DNA of 64,000 nt, taken from Thermobifida halotolerans (GTDB lineage: Bacteria > Actinomycetota > Actinomycetes > Streptosporangiales > Streptosporangiaceae). The stretch covers positions 2,976,001 through 3,040,000 of the forward strand of contig NZ_CP063196.1 in NCBI RefSeq assembly GCF_003574835.2, given 5' to 3'. The position numbers were made by a program, and so were the translations under genes. Positions 18,864 through 27,472 of this stretch are shown piece after piece. Every line of letters starts with the position of its first letter. The stretch's first letter is position 1. The notes below the pieces were generated by a model. It did not search any database. It was not told the DNA's origin and saw only the letters and a list, made by a program, of their open reading frames with translations.

Positions 18864-18992
18864 AGCCAGCTCCCCCCGCTGCTGTCGCCCCGCTCCCACT
18901 CTAGGCCCCGGACGGGCGGCGCGGCGGTCCTCCCGGAAGACAGCCGGGAGGACCGCCGGACGCGGCCCGTCCGGGCCGGTGCCGGAAGTCCG

Positions 18993-19445
18993 CTAGTCGG
19001 GCAGCTCCGCGGCCAACCGCAGGGTGGGCAGCAGTTCGTCGGTCCCGTAGACGGCCGTTCCGATGGCCGCGGAGAACGCGGCGAACATGTGCATGAAGAC
19101 CAGCGGGTCGCCCTGCGCCCTGACGCGGGCGGCCTCGTACTCGCCCACCGAGTAGGCCTCCCACGCGGAGACGACCGCGAACTCCATCTCGGGTTCCAGC
19201 AGGTCCGCGACCGTGCGGGCCACCGCCTCACGGGAGTCGGCGGGGCGCCACGGCACTCCCGTCTCCTGCACTCTGCGGGAGAGGAAGGCCGCGAACACCT
19301 TCAGCTCGGAGGCGATCCGCTCGCCCTCCTCGCCGGTGATCCCTTCGGCACGCTCCCGCACCAGCCGGCGGTCGGTGTGCGCGTACGCCTTGATGAGGTC
19401 AAGGGCGACGAGTTTGCTGTGCCGGGCGTCGTCTGTCGCAGCCAT
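18993..19445 (-). CDS. Hypothetical protein downstream of tmsB
   Basis: 150 residues, largely alpha-helical, no signal peptide, no motif that I recognise. It starts 51 bp after tmsB on the same strand, so it may be the third gene of the unit. Some actinobacterial tms operons have a small third gene of unknown role (tmsC); whether this is its equivalent cannot be decided by eye. Confidence 0.65.
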   Translation of the reverse strand: MAATDDARHSKLVALDLIKAYAHTDRRLVRERAEGITGEEGERIASELKVFAAFLSRRVQETGVPWRPADSREAVARTVADLLEPEMEFAVVSAWEAYSVGEYEAARVRAQGDPLVFMHMFAAFSAAIGTAVYGTDELLPTLRLAAELPD

Positions 19446-19496
19446 GTCCCCATCATGCCCGCTCCGGCGGGAGACATCCCGCCTCCGCCAACCGGA

Positions 19497-20768
19497 TCAG
19501 GGCAGCGGCGGCTCGAAGTCGGGACGCAGCGGCATGCGCGCGTCGGTCCCGTCGAGCTTCACCCCCAGGATCTGGTGCAGTTGGACGACGTTGCGCTCGA
19601 AGCCCAGCACGCAGCCGGCCATGTACAGCCGCCACACCCGGGCGGTGCCCGCTCCCACCTCCCGGACCGCCGCGTCCCAGTTGCGGTCCAGATTGGCCGA
19701 CCAGTCCCGCAGGGTCCGCGCGTAGTGCTCCCGCAGGTTCTCCTGGTGGCGGATCTCGAACCCGGCGTCGTTCATCGCCGACTGCAGCCAGCCGGGCCCC
19801 TCCAGTTCCCCGTCGGGGAAGACGTAGCGGTTGATGACCCCGCCCCGTGTGAACGGCGGCAGGTCGTTGCGGGGGCGGGTGATGCAGTGGTTGAGCAGCC
19901 TGCCCCCCGGGGTGAGCTTGGCGTACAGCGACGCGAAGTAGGCGGGGACGTTCTTCTTGCCGACGTGCTCGGTCAGGCCGATCGAGCTGATCGCGTCGTA
20001 GTGGCCGTCGGGGACGTCCCGGTAGTCCATGTGGCGCACCTCGGCCAGGTCGCCGAGTCCCTCCTGGGCGATCCGCTTCTGCGCCCACTCGGCCTGCTCC
20101 TTGGACAGGGTCACGCCCAGCGCCCTGACGCCGTGCTCGCGGGCGGCGTGCATGACCATGCCGCCCCACCCGCATCCCACGTCGAGCAGCCGCATGCCCG
20201 CGGTGAGGCCGAGCTTGCGCGAGACCAGCTCGTACTTGTGGAACTGGGCCTGCTCCAGGGCGGCGTCGGGGGTCGGGTAGACCGCGCAGGTGTAGGTCAT
20301 CGACTCGCCCAGCACCAGTTCGTAGAAGGCGTTGGAGACATCGTAGTGGTGGTGGATGGCTTCGGCGTCGCGGCTCCTGGAGTGGCGGGTTCCCAGACCG
20401 GACAGCAGGGAGCGGCGCACCTCCTGCGGCGGCGGGGGCAGCCGGTTGACGAACTTGACCCAGCCGATGCTGCGGGCGATCCGCAGCATCTCCCCGGGGG
20501 ACAGCGCGATCCGCTCGCTGAGCACCAGGTCGGCCATGGCCCTCAGGGCGGTGTACATGTCGCCCTCGACGTCGATGTGTCCCGCCACGTAGGCCCTGGT
20601 CAGTCCGAGCGCGCCGGGCGACTGGGCGAGATAGTTCAGCGCCGCGGGGGTGCGGACGACGAGGGCGACCTCACTGTCGGGGTCACCTGCGGTACTGCCG
20701 TCGTAGGCACGGAAACGGATGGGCGCGTCGGCCCCCACGACCCGTTCGAATATCTCCGCCAGCCGCAT
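19497..20768 (-). CDS. tmsB: SAM-dependent fatty-acid methyltransferase (TmsB/BfaB type)
   Basis: 423-residue enzyme of the cyclopropane-fatty-acid synthase family. It has an N-terminal helical lipid-binding domain, the SAM motif LLDVGCGWGG at about 191-200, and the family motif HYDVSNAFYELVLGESMTYTCAVY. In actinobacteria this enzyme, paired with an FAD-dependent reductase, methylates oleoyl phospholipids to the 10-methylene form, the first step to 10-methylstearic (tuberculostearic) acid. The pairing with the oxidase 13 bp upstream supports that role over cyclopropanation. The ATG at 20768 gives the normal length. Confidence 0.85.
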   Translation of the reverse strand: MRLAEIFERVVGADAPIRFRAYDGSTAGDPDSEVALVVRTPAALNYLAQSPGALGLTRAYVAGHIDVEGDMYTALRAMADLVLSERIALSPGEMLRIARSIGWVKFVNRLPPPPQEVRRSLLSGLGTRHSRSRDAEAIHHHYDVSNAFYELVLGESMTYTCAVYPTPDAALEQAQFHKYELVSRKLGLTAGMRLLDVGCGWGGMVMHAAREHGVRALGVTLSKEQAEWAQKRIAQEGLGDLAEVRHMDYRDVPDGHYDAISSIGLTEHVGKKNVPAYFASLYAKLTPGGRLLNHCITRPRNDLPPFTRGGVINRYVFPDGELEGPGWLQSAMNDAGFEIRHQENLREHYARTLRDWSANLDRNWDAAVREVGAGTARVWRLYMAGCVLGFERNVVQLHQILGVKLDGTDARMPLRPDFEPPLP

Positions 20769-20781
20769 GCCTTTTCTCCTC

Positions 20782-22200
20782 TCACCTGTTGTCCACGCAT
20801 TTGGCGTACAGATCGAGCAGTCGGTCGCCGGGGTCGTAGGCGGCCTTGAGCTTGCGGTAGGCCTCGCCGTTGTAGAGCCGCCAGAACTCGTCCTCGTCGT
20901 AGAAGGCATCGGAATAGAGCGACTTGTGTCCGCCCAACCGGGTCACCTCCTTTTCGATCGCCCGATTGTGGTACTTCTTCCCCCGGCCGGGCCGAACGGG
21001 AACCATTCCCCAGAAACCGAAGTTGACGTAGAGCCGGTCCGGTTCGAGGGGGTACAGCGGCCAGACCGGCGCCGCGGGATCGTCGGAGGCCGGCTCCTCC
21101 CGGAGCCGCAGCGGGCACATCCACACCGGTGACATGCCGATCTCGGTGTGGAAGAAGTCGAGGAACTCCGCTCCCCGCTCGACGTCGACCTCGACGTCCT
21201 GGATGACCGGCTCGCTGGGGAGCTGTCCCCGGTAGTAGGCCAGCAGCCGGCTGAAGTCGGTGCGCCGGTCCAGGGCGACGAGTCTGCGGTAGACGTCGGA
21301 GCGTTTGAGGGAGCGGGGCCACAGTCGGCGCACGAGGGGGTGCTGCACCCCGAACGCGCGTGAGCACCAGAACCAGTCGGTGTCCCACCTCCACAGGTAG
21401 TCGTGCACGGTCAGGTAGTCACCCGGCCCGGGGCCCGCGTAGCGGGGGATCGACCGGTAGTAGATGTCGGATCCGCCGTAGTCGCTGGTCCAGGGGGCGC
21501 GGTAGGTGAAGCTCGCCAGGGTGAGGTACAGCTCGTCGCGCGCGAAGGCGACCCCGTCGACGAAGTCGACCGCCTCGCCCTCGTGGGCGCGGTCCGCGCA
21601 GATCCGCGCCAGCGCCGCCATGGTCTGCTCCGCGTCGGTGAAGCGCAGGTGGCGGAGGTGGACGTAGGGGCGGACCGGTTCGAGCCGGATGCGCAGCCGC
21701 AGGGCGTAGCCGAGGGTGCCGTAGGAGTTGGGGAAGCCGTGGAACAGGTCGCGGTGCTCGTTGTCGCGCCGGGCCACCACGACGTCGCCCGCCCCGGTGA
21801 GGATCTCCATCTCCTCCACCGACTCGTGCGGCAGCCCGTTGCGGAAGGACGAGGACTCGATGCCCAGCCCGGTGACCGCGCCCCCCAGCGTGATGGTGCG
21901 CAGTTGCGGCACCACCAGCGGCATGAGTCCGTGCTCCAGAGTGACGGCGACCAGGTCCTCGTAGGTGGTCATTCCGCCGACCTCGGCGGTCCGGGTGTCG
22001 GGGTCGACGCTGATCACCGAGGTGAAGGCGCTGACGTCGAGTCGGGGGGCGTCACCGTGGTCGCGGAAGCGGAAGAGGTTGGAGGTCGGTTTGCCCAGAC
22101 GCACCGGCGCGTCCGTCGGCAGGCGCGCGTAGTCGCGGCGCAGTTCGTACACCGCGTTCACGTGGTCGGCGAGGTTGGACACGGAAGGCTGACGAATCAC
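20782..22200 (-). CDS. tmsA: FAD-dependent 10-methylene fatty-acid reductase (TmsA/BfaA type)
   Basis: 472 residues of the FAD-linked (PCMH/VAO) oxidoreductase family, with the FAD-binding region 'VGGMTTYEDLVAVTLEHGLMPLVVPQLRTITLGGAVTGLGIE' around residues 74-115 and a long C-terminal cap domain. No histidine attachment for covalent flavin is obvious. It is probably a reductase that saturates the methylene group made by TmsB, giving the 10-methyl branch that keeps membranes fluid. It is first in the operon with tmsB, and divergent from the racemase gene. From memory, the TmsA/TmsB pairing has been studied in thermophilic actinomycetes. Confidence 0.85.
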   Translation of the reverse strand: MIRQPSVSNLADHVNAVYELRRDYARLPTDAPVRLGKPTSNLFRFRDHGDAPRLDVSAFTSVISVDPDTRTAEVGGMTTYEDLVAVTLEHGLMPLVVPQLRTITLGGAVTGLGIESSSFRNGLPHESVEEMEILTGAGDVVVARRDNEHRDLFHGFPNSYGTLGYALRLRIRLEPVRPYVHLRHLRFTDAEQTMAALARICADRAHEGEAVDFVDGVAFARDELYLTLASFTYRAPWTSDYGGSDIYYRSIPRYAGPGPGDYLTVHDYLWRWDTDWFWCSRAFGVQHPLVRRLWPRSLKRSDVYRRLVALDRRTDFSRLLAYYRGQLPSEPVIQDVEVDVERGAEFLDFFHTEIGMSPVWMCPLRLREEPASDDPAAPVWPLYPLEPDRLYVNFGFWGMVPVRPGRGKKYHNRAIEKEVTRLGGHKSLYSDAFYDEDEFWRLYNGEAYRKLKAAYDPGDRLLDLYAKCVDNR

Positions 22201-22371
22201 TGTTCACCCACTTCTCACCCGCTTGCCGTCGCGGGAAACCGCGCGGTCTTCGCGTAACGGCCCGGCCCGGAGCGGCCGAGGCGCCGGCCTGGAGTCACCC
22301 TAGCCCCGCGTCACGCCGATCTCCGGGACCTTACGCGGAGTTTCCCGGTTTTGCGCATATCATCGGCTGGC

Positions 22372-23142
22372 GTGCGCATCGCATTAGTCGACTCGGGGAT
22401 CGGTCTGCTCTCCACCGCCGCCGCGCTGCGGAGGGTCCGCCCCGACGCGGACCTGATCCTTTCCATGGACCCCGACCACATGCCGTGGGGGCCGCGCAGC
22501 GTGCCGGAGATCGTCGCCCGGGCGCTGGCGGGGGCGCGGGCGGCGCTCGGTGACCGCCCCGACGCCGTCGTGGTGGCCTGCAACACCGCCTCGGTACACG
22601 CGCTGGAGCCGCTGCGCGCCGAACTGGAGCCGCGCGTTCCGGTGATCGGCACGGTTCCCGCGGTCAAACCGGCGGCGGACCGGGGCGCCCCCTTCGCGAT
22701 CTGGGCGACTCCGGCCACCACCGGAAGCCCCTACCAGCGCGGTCTGATCGACCGGTTCGCGCGCGGGGTCGCGGTGACCCCGGTGCCCTGCCCGGGGCTG
22801 GCCGACGCGGTGGAGCGCGCCGATCCGGTCGCGGTGCGCGAGGCGGTGACCCGCGCCGCCGCGCACACCCCGGCCGACGTGTCGGCGGTCGTGCTCGGCT
22901 GCACCCACTACGACCTGGTGGGCGAGTCCATCACGGACGCGCTGGGCGCGGAGGTGGCCCTGTTCACCGCCGCGGACGCGGTCGCCGCACAGGCTCTGCG
23001 GCGGCTGGGGGCGCAGCCCTGTCCCGACGCGCCCCGGACCGGAGAGCTGCGGGTCTACGCCAGCGGCCGTCCCGCGCGGCTGCCCGAGGCCGCGCTGGCC
23101 TACCGGGCCGGAGCGCTGCTGACCACGGAGGCCGTGGCGTGA
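22372..23142 (+). CDS. Glutamate/aspartate racemase-like protein
   Basis: 256 residues of the Asp/Glu racemase superfamily. It has the N-terminal 'DSGIGL', first catalytic Cys70 (ACNTAS) and second catalytic Cys177 (LGCTHY), so both acid/base cysteines are intact. The GTG at 22372 is chosen because homology starts there; a TTG at 22351 is in frame. It is somewhat divergent from standard MurI ('DSGVGG' and the usual substrate-loop motifs are altered), so activity on glutamate is likely but not certain. Its stop overlaps the start of the next gene. Confidence 0.75.
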   Translation: MRIALVDSGIGLLSTAAALRRVRPDADLILSMDPDHMPWGPRSVPEIVARALAGARAALGDRPDAVVVACNTASVHALEPLRAELEPRVPVIGTVPAVKPAADRGAPFAIWATPATTGSPYQRGLIDRFARGVAVTPVPCPGLADAVERADPVAVREAVTRAAAHTPADVSAVVLGCTHYDLVGESITDALGAEVALFTAADAVAAQALRRLGAQPCPDAPRTGELRVYASGRPARLPEAALAYRAGALLTTEAVA

Positions 23143-23420
23143 CCGCGCTGAATCTCGTGGTGATCTACACCGAGCGCCTGGAGGAGTGCCGCGCGTTCTA
23201 CGCGGGGCTCGGGTTGGACCTGGTCGCCGAGCGGCACGGCTCCGGTCCCGCGCACTACGCCGCGGTCCTCGCCGACGGCGCCGTCGTCGAGCTCTACCCG
23301 TGCGGCGACCGCGCGGCGACCGGACGGCTCCGACTCGGCCTCACCGTCTCCGGCGCGCCGCCCGAACCGCGGACCCTCCGCGACCCCGACGGGCGCACCG
23401 TGGAGGTCAGGGGCGTCTAG
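23139..23420 (+). CDS. VOC (glyoxalase/bleomycin-resistance fold) protein
   Basis: 93 residues, one betaalphabetabetabeta module pair: 'LNLVVIYTERLEECRAFYAGLGLDLVAERHGSG' and 'LRDPDGRTVEVRGV'. It starts inside the stop region of the racemase gene (GTGA overlap), so the two are translated together. The metal-binding residues are not clear, and the substrate is unknown. Confidence 0.8.
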   Translation: MTALNLVVIYTERLEECRAFYAGLGLDLVAERHGSGPAHYAAVLADGAVVELYPCGDRAATGRLRLGLTVSGAPPEPRTLRDPDGRTVEVRGV

Positions 23421-23427
23421 CCCGGCG

Positions 23428-24849
23428 TCAGGCGCGCGCCGCCGCGTCGGACAGCGTCCGGACCAGTTCCCGCACTCCTTCGGTGTCTCCGTCGTGCAGC
23501 AGTGACTCCAGCAGTCCCAGAACCGCGTCGCGGTCGGTGGGCAGCGCGCGGACCCTGGCCCACTGGTCGCGGGCCGCGGCCCGGGCGAGGCCGAGGACGC
23601 GTCCGACCCGTCCCAGGTCGTTGAGCAGCACGGTGTCGCCGGGGTGCGCGTCCAGGGCCGCGACCAGCAGGTCCGCCCGCTGTTCGGGGTCGACGGCCGT
23701 TCCCCGGTCGCCCCACAGCCAGGCGGCCAGCCGCTGCGCCGGGACGGGCAGGGGCGGGCCGGGGAAGGCGCGGACACCGGTACGGACCTCGGCCAGGTCG
23801 GCCGTCAGTTCGTCGTCGCGGCGAAGGCGCACCGCGGCGCGCTGGGCCGCCTCCACCATGCCCGCCGCGGTCCAGCGGGCGCCGCGCCGCAGCGCGAGAC
23901 GGGCCGCGCGCAGGGCCATCTCCAGGCAGGGGCGGTGGGAGCCGACCCGTTCCAGGTGGCGCGTCCACTCGGCGAGCGCCACACCGAGCCGCCAGTCGTT
24001 GGTCACCGCGCCCACCGCGTCGAGGTCCTCGACCGCCTCCACCCAGAGCGGACGCAGGAACGGGTGGGTCCCGGCCTCCTCGACCGGCGGCAGGGCGGCG
24101 GCCGCGCCGTCCGCCGGGCGCTGTCCGGTGCGCGCCAGCCAGGCGAGCAGTCGGGCGCGCTCGAAGGCGACGCGGCGCCGCACGTCCTCGCCGGCCGCTT
24201 CGGGACCGTACGGCGCCGTCTCCTCGCCGTCCAACCGGTCCAGCACGGCCAGTGCCTCGCCGTGGCGGTCCAGGCAGCGCAGTGCCCGCGCGTACGCGAG
24301 GGCGTGCCCGGGGTCGGACCGCACCGCCCAGTCCTGGGCGTCCAGGTACTCGACCGCCTCGTGGGGCCGTCCGGAGTCGGTGAGCAGGTCGGCGAAGGCC
24401 AGGACCGCCGAGGTGTGGGCGGGGGTCCCGGGGGCGGTGTGGTCCAGTGCCCCGGTCAGCAGCAGTTCGCGCTCCACGGCGTGCCCGGGGCCGTCGACGT
24501 TGGCGTGGCAGACGGCCGCGTTGACCGCGGGGCAGGCCCCGGGCGAGCAGCGTGTGTCGTCGGCGTGCGCGGTGTGCGCCAGCGTCTCGGCCTCGGGCAG
24601 TGCCGCCGTCCCCATCGCACCGTGGGTGACCCGGGCTGCGGTCCACCAGTGCCGCAGGTAGTCCGCGGCCCAGGGCGGCGCTCCGGGGGCGGTCGCGGCG
24701 CGCAGCGCGGCGGGCAGTTCGGCGGCGATGCGGTCGGCGTCTCCCCGCACGGCCAACTCCGGCATGCGCACCAGCGCCGCGGCCAGTCCCCCGTGTCCGT
24801 CGGCCCGTGTCTTCTCGGCGGTCTCCTCCGCCCACAGCCACAGCGTCAT
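23428..24849 (-). CDS. Hypothetical helical-repeat protein
   Basis: 473 residues, alanine/leucine-rich, with repeated helix pairs such as 'HALAYARALRCLDRHGEALAVLDRL' that resemble TPR units. No enzyme motif or signal peptide. The C-terminal third has more TPR-like pairs ('LLVAALDAHPGDTVLLNDLGRV'). It is convergent with the VOC gene, with 7 bp between stops. The role is unknown; a scaffolding or regulatory function is the default guess. Confidence 0.7.
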   Translation of the reverse strand: MTLWLWAEETAEKTRADGHGGLAAALVRMPELAVRGDADRIAAELPAALRAATAPGAPPWAADYLRHWWTAARVTHGAMGTAALPEAETLAHTAHADDTRCSPGACPAVNAAVCHANVDGPGHAVERELLLTGALDHTAPGTPAHTSAVLAFADLLTDSGRPHEAVEYLDAQDWAVRSDPGHALAYARALRCLDRHGEALAVLDRLDGEETAPYGPEAAGEDVRRRVAFERARLLAWLARTGQRPADGAAAALPPVEEAGTHPFLRPLWVEAVEDLDAVGAVTNDWRLGVALAEWTRHLERVGSHRPCLEMALRAARLALRRGARWTAAGMVEAAQRAAVRLRRDDELTADLAEVRTGVRAFPGPPLPVPAQRLAAWLWGDRGTAVDPEQRADLLVAALDAHPGDTVLLNDLGRVGRVLGLARAAARDQWARVRALPTDRDAVLGLLESLLHDGDTEGVRELVRTLSDAAARA

Positions 24850-25081
24850 GCCGTGCTCCCCTCCCCCGGTCCAGCACAGAAAGTATCAGCGCGATCACGG
24901 ATGCGCCCGACCGACACGGGAGGTCGTCCGGGGCGGGCCGGGACAGCGGCCTTGGGAACCGGGGAGTCCCGGAAACCTCTCTCTCCTCAACTTCTCGACA
25001 TCGCCTTATAGACTCGACGGCACCGGAAGGCGGGGGGTTCGGGGGTCGCGCAGTGGCAGACACCGACGGGAGAAGTACGGT

Positions 25082-25432
25082 ATGGGATGGCGGGACCGGT
25101 TCGGACTACGCAGGGCCCAACGCCGGGGCAGGAAGGCACGCTATGACCGCCCGGCCGAGGACTCCGACGTCAAGGCGCTGATCGAGTTCGCCAAGAGTCG
25201 AACGGGCGTCGAGTTCTACGTGGAACCCGAGACCTTCGCCACCGGAACCACCGCGGTGGCGGTGGCCCACGACGGGGAGTGGATCCGCCGTCGGGTCGGT
25301 TCGCCGGAGGTGCTGCGCAAGGTCGCGCACGACCTCGCCGCCCCCGCCTACGACGTGAACATCGTCGGGTACCCCAGGCGTATGCGGGAGTGGACCGCCC
25401 GCAACAAACGTCGGCTCTCCCTCGACGAATAA
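25082..25432 (+). CDS. Conserved small actinobacterial protein
   Basis: 116 residues with a very basic N-terminus (GWRDRFGLRRAQRRGRKARY) and an alpha/beta body ('KALIEFAKSRTGVEFYVEPETFATGTTAVAVAHDGEWIRRRV...VVGYPRRMREWTARNKRR'). No known function. The ATG at 25082 has GGGAGAAG 7 bases upstream. It stands 35 bp before the AI-2E transporter gene and may be co-transcribed with it. Confidence 0.75.
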   Translation: MGWRDRFGLRRAQRRGRKARYDRPAEDSDVKALIEFAKSRTGVEFYVEPETFATGTTAVAVAHDGEWIRRRVGSPEVLRKVAHDLAAPAYDVNIVGYPRRMREWTARNKRRLSLDE

Positions 25433-25467
25433 TCCTCCACCTGTGTGAAACGGAGAGTGGCGCTGTC

Positions 25468-26718
25468 ATGAGTGCCTCCGATCCCGGGCGTTTACGGCGC
25501 CGCCCGCTCCCCGAGGACACCACTCCCCTCGCCGCCCCCGCGAAGTCCCAGATGCCGCCGTGGCTGATGCGCGCGCTGCTGCTGGTGGTGTGGGTGGTGA
25601 CGCTCGCGGCCCTGGCATGGTGGCTGTTCGTGCAGCTTCAGGGACTGTTGCTGCTGCTGTTGATCTCGCTGTTCCTGGCGCTGGCGCTGGAGCCCGCGGT
25701 GAACTGGCTGCACCGGCACCGCTGGCCGCGCGGGTTGGCCACCGGGGCGGTGATGCTGGTGGCCTTCGGGGTGCTGGTGCTGTTCCTGACGGTGCTGGGA
25801 TCGATGCTCGTCGGCCAGGTCGTCGCCTTCGTCTCGGAACTGCCCCGGATGACGCGGTCGCTGCTGGGCTGGATCAACAGCACCTTCAACACCAACTTCT
25901 CCCCCACGACGCTGCTCAGCGAGTTGACGAGCGTCAGCGGACTGGCCGAGGAGTACGCCTCCGAGTTGGCGGGCAACGTGGTGGGAGCCGGGTCCACGGT
26001 GCTGACGCTGCTGTTCAACGGGCTGACGGTGGCGCTGTTCACCTTCTACCTGTGCGCCGACGGCCCCCGGTTCCGACGCACGATCTGCTCGGTGCTGCCG
26101 CCTCGCACGCAGCGGGAGGTGCTGCGCGCCTGGGAGATCGCCGTCGACAAGACGGGCGGCTACATCTACTCCCGCGCGCTGCTCGCACTGATCTGCGCCG
26201 TCGCCCACTACGTGCTGCTGGTCGCCCTGGACATCCCGTTCGCGTTCGCGCTGGCCCTGTGGATGGGGGTGCTGTCGCAGTTCATCCCCACGGTGGGCAC
26301 CTACATCGGCGGGGCGCTGCCGGTGCTGGTGGCGCTCCTCAGCGGGCTGTGGCCCGCGGTGTGGGTCCTGGTGTTCATCACCGTCTACCAGCAGTTCGAG
26401 AACTACGTCCTCCAGCCGAGGATCACCGCGCGGACGCTGGACATGCACCCGGCCGTGGCCTTCGGCTCGGTGCTCGCGGGCGCCGCCATCCTGGGCGCGC
26501 CCGGGGCGCTGCTGGCGCTGCCCGCCGGAGCCAGTCTCCAGACCTTCCTCAGCTTCTACATCAGGCGCTACGAGGTGGCCGAGCACCCGTTACTGGACGG
26601 CGGGGAGCACGAGGTGGACGAGGTGGCCGACGACGGGCCCTCGCCCGCCGACCTGTCCGGCGCCACCCCGCAGGCCCCGGCGTCCGTTCCCGACAGTGAG
26701 CGGGCCGAGCAGGAATGA
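25468..26718 (+). CDS. AI-2E family transporter (PerM/TqsA type)
   Basis: 416 residues with about eight membrane helices and the typical family core: the 'PTVGTYIGGALPVLVALLSG' loop and the following 'QFENYVLQPRITARTLDMHPA' motif. The family includes exporters of small signals and ions; substrate here is unknown. The C-terminal tail after residue 375 is acidic and disordered. The ATG at 25468 has CGGAGAG upstream. Confidence 0.88.
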   Translation: MSASDPGRLRRRPLPEDTTPLAAPAKSQMPPWLMRALLLVVWVVTLAALAWWLFVQLQGLLLLLLISLFLALALEPAVNWLHRHRWPRGLATGAVMLVAFGVLVLFLTVLGSMLVGQVVAFVSELPRMTRSLLGWINSTFNTNFSPTTLLSELTSVSGLAEEYASELAGNVVGAGSTVLTLLFNGLTVALFTFYLCADGPRFRRTICSVLPPRTQREVLRAWEIAVDKTGGYIYSRALLALICAVAHYVLLVALDIPFAFALALWMGVLSQFIPTVGTYIGGALPVLVALLSGLWPAVWVLVFITVYQQFENYVLQPRITARTLDMHPAVAFGSVLAGAAILGAPGALLALPAGASLQTFLSFYIRRYEVAEHPLLDGGEHEVDEVADDGPSPADLSGATPQAPASVPDSERAEQE

Positions 26719-26910
26719 CCACATCCCACCGGCGGCGAAACGGGCGGCAATCTACTCCGCCGCTGCGCCGCGTTTCAAGCCCAACAAACCGGCAATGGGG
26801 GCGAGAGGGAATTTTTGGACACCCCTGGAGACAGTTTGTAGCAACGTCCTCGTGGAATCGGTTCCCCCACGGGGGAGGCTCGTCGCATACTCACTCGTGG
26901 GAGGGGGATC

Positions 26911-27441
26911 GTGAGGATGAAACAGGAGTTGACCGCTCTGTGCTGTGACTGCGGGGCGATCCGCCGGGTCAGCGCGCACCGGGGGATCGGCGAGGCGCAG
27001 TCGGCCTACGGGGCGGCCAGGTGCGTGGTGTGGCGGCTGTGCCGCCCCTGCGGCCGCCGGACCTACCACGCCTACATGCGCAACGACGCGGACCGCGACG
27101 AGCTGGAGGACGCCCTGCGACTGGACGACGCGCTCGCCGCCGAGGCGCTGGACGAGGAGGTCGAGCAGCTGCGTCTGTGCGGTGTCGACGTCGGCCACGC
27201 CCCGGTCCCCGCCATCTGGGACAGTCAACCCGTCGGCATGATCACCCAGCGACTGAGCGATCGGGCGTACTCGCTCGTGCTGGACCCCAACTCCTCCGTC
27301 GTGGCCCGCCTCAAGCTCATCGACCTGATGTGGTGCGAACTGACCACCGGGGAGCACGACGGCCGCTGGCACATCGAGCCCCCCGACGGCGACAGTCCGG
27401 GCTACGCGGTCCGCCTGTTCGGCTTCGGGTCGACACACTGA
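26911..27441 (+). CDS. Hypothetical protein with N-terminal Cys cluster
   Basis: 176 residues. The first part has Cys residues that could bind zinc (LCCDCGAIRRVSAHR...CVVWRLCRPCGRRTYH). The rest is mixed alpha/beta, ending in WHIEPPDGDSPGYAVRLFGFG. It resembles actinobacterial DUF6315-type proteins, which I cannot confirm. The start is the GTG at 26911 with GGGAGG in front; an ATG at 26917 would also work. It is convergent with the DinG-type helicase. Confidence 0.7.
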   Translation: MRMKQELTALCCDCGAIRRVSAHRGIGEAQSAYGAARCVVWRLCRPCGRRTYHAYMRNDADRDELEDALRLDDALAAEALDEEVEQLRLCGVDVGHAPVPAIWDSQPVGMITQRLSDRAYSLVLDPNSSVVARLKLIDLMWCELTTGEHDGRWHIEPPDGDSPGYAVRLFGFGSTH

Positions 27442-27472
27442 CCCGCGCCCCCGGGACGACCGCGGACGCCGG

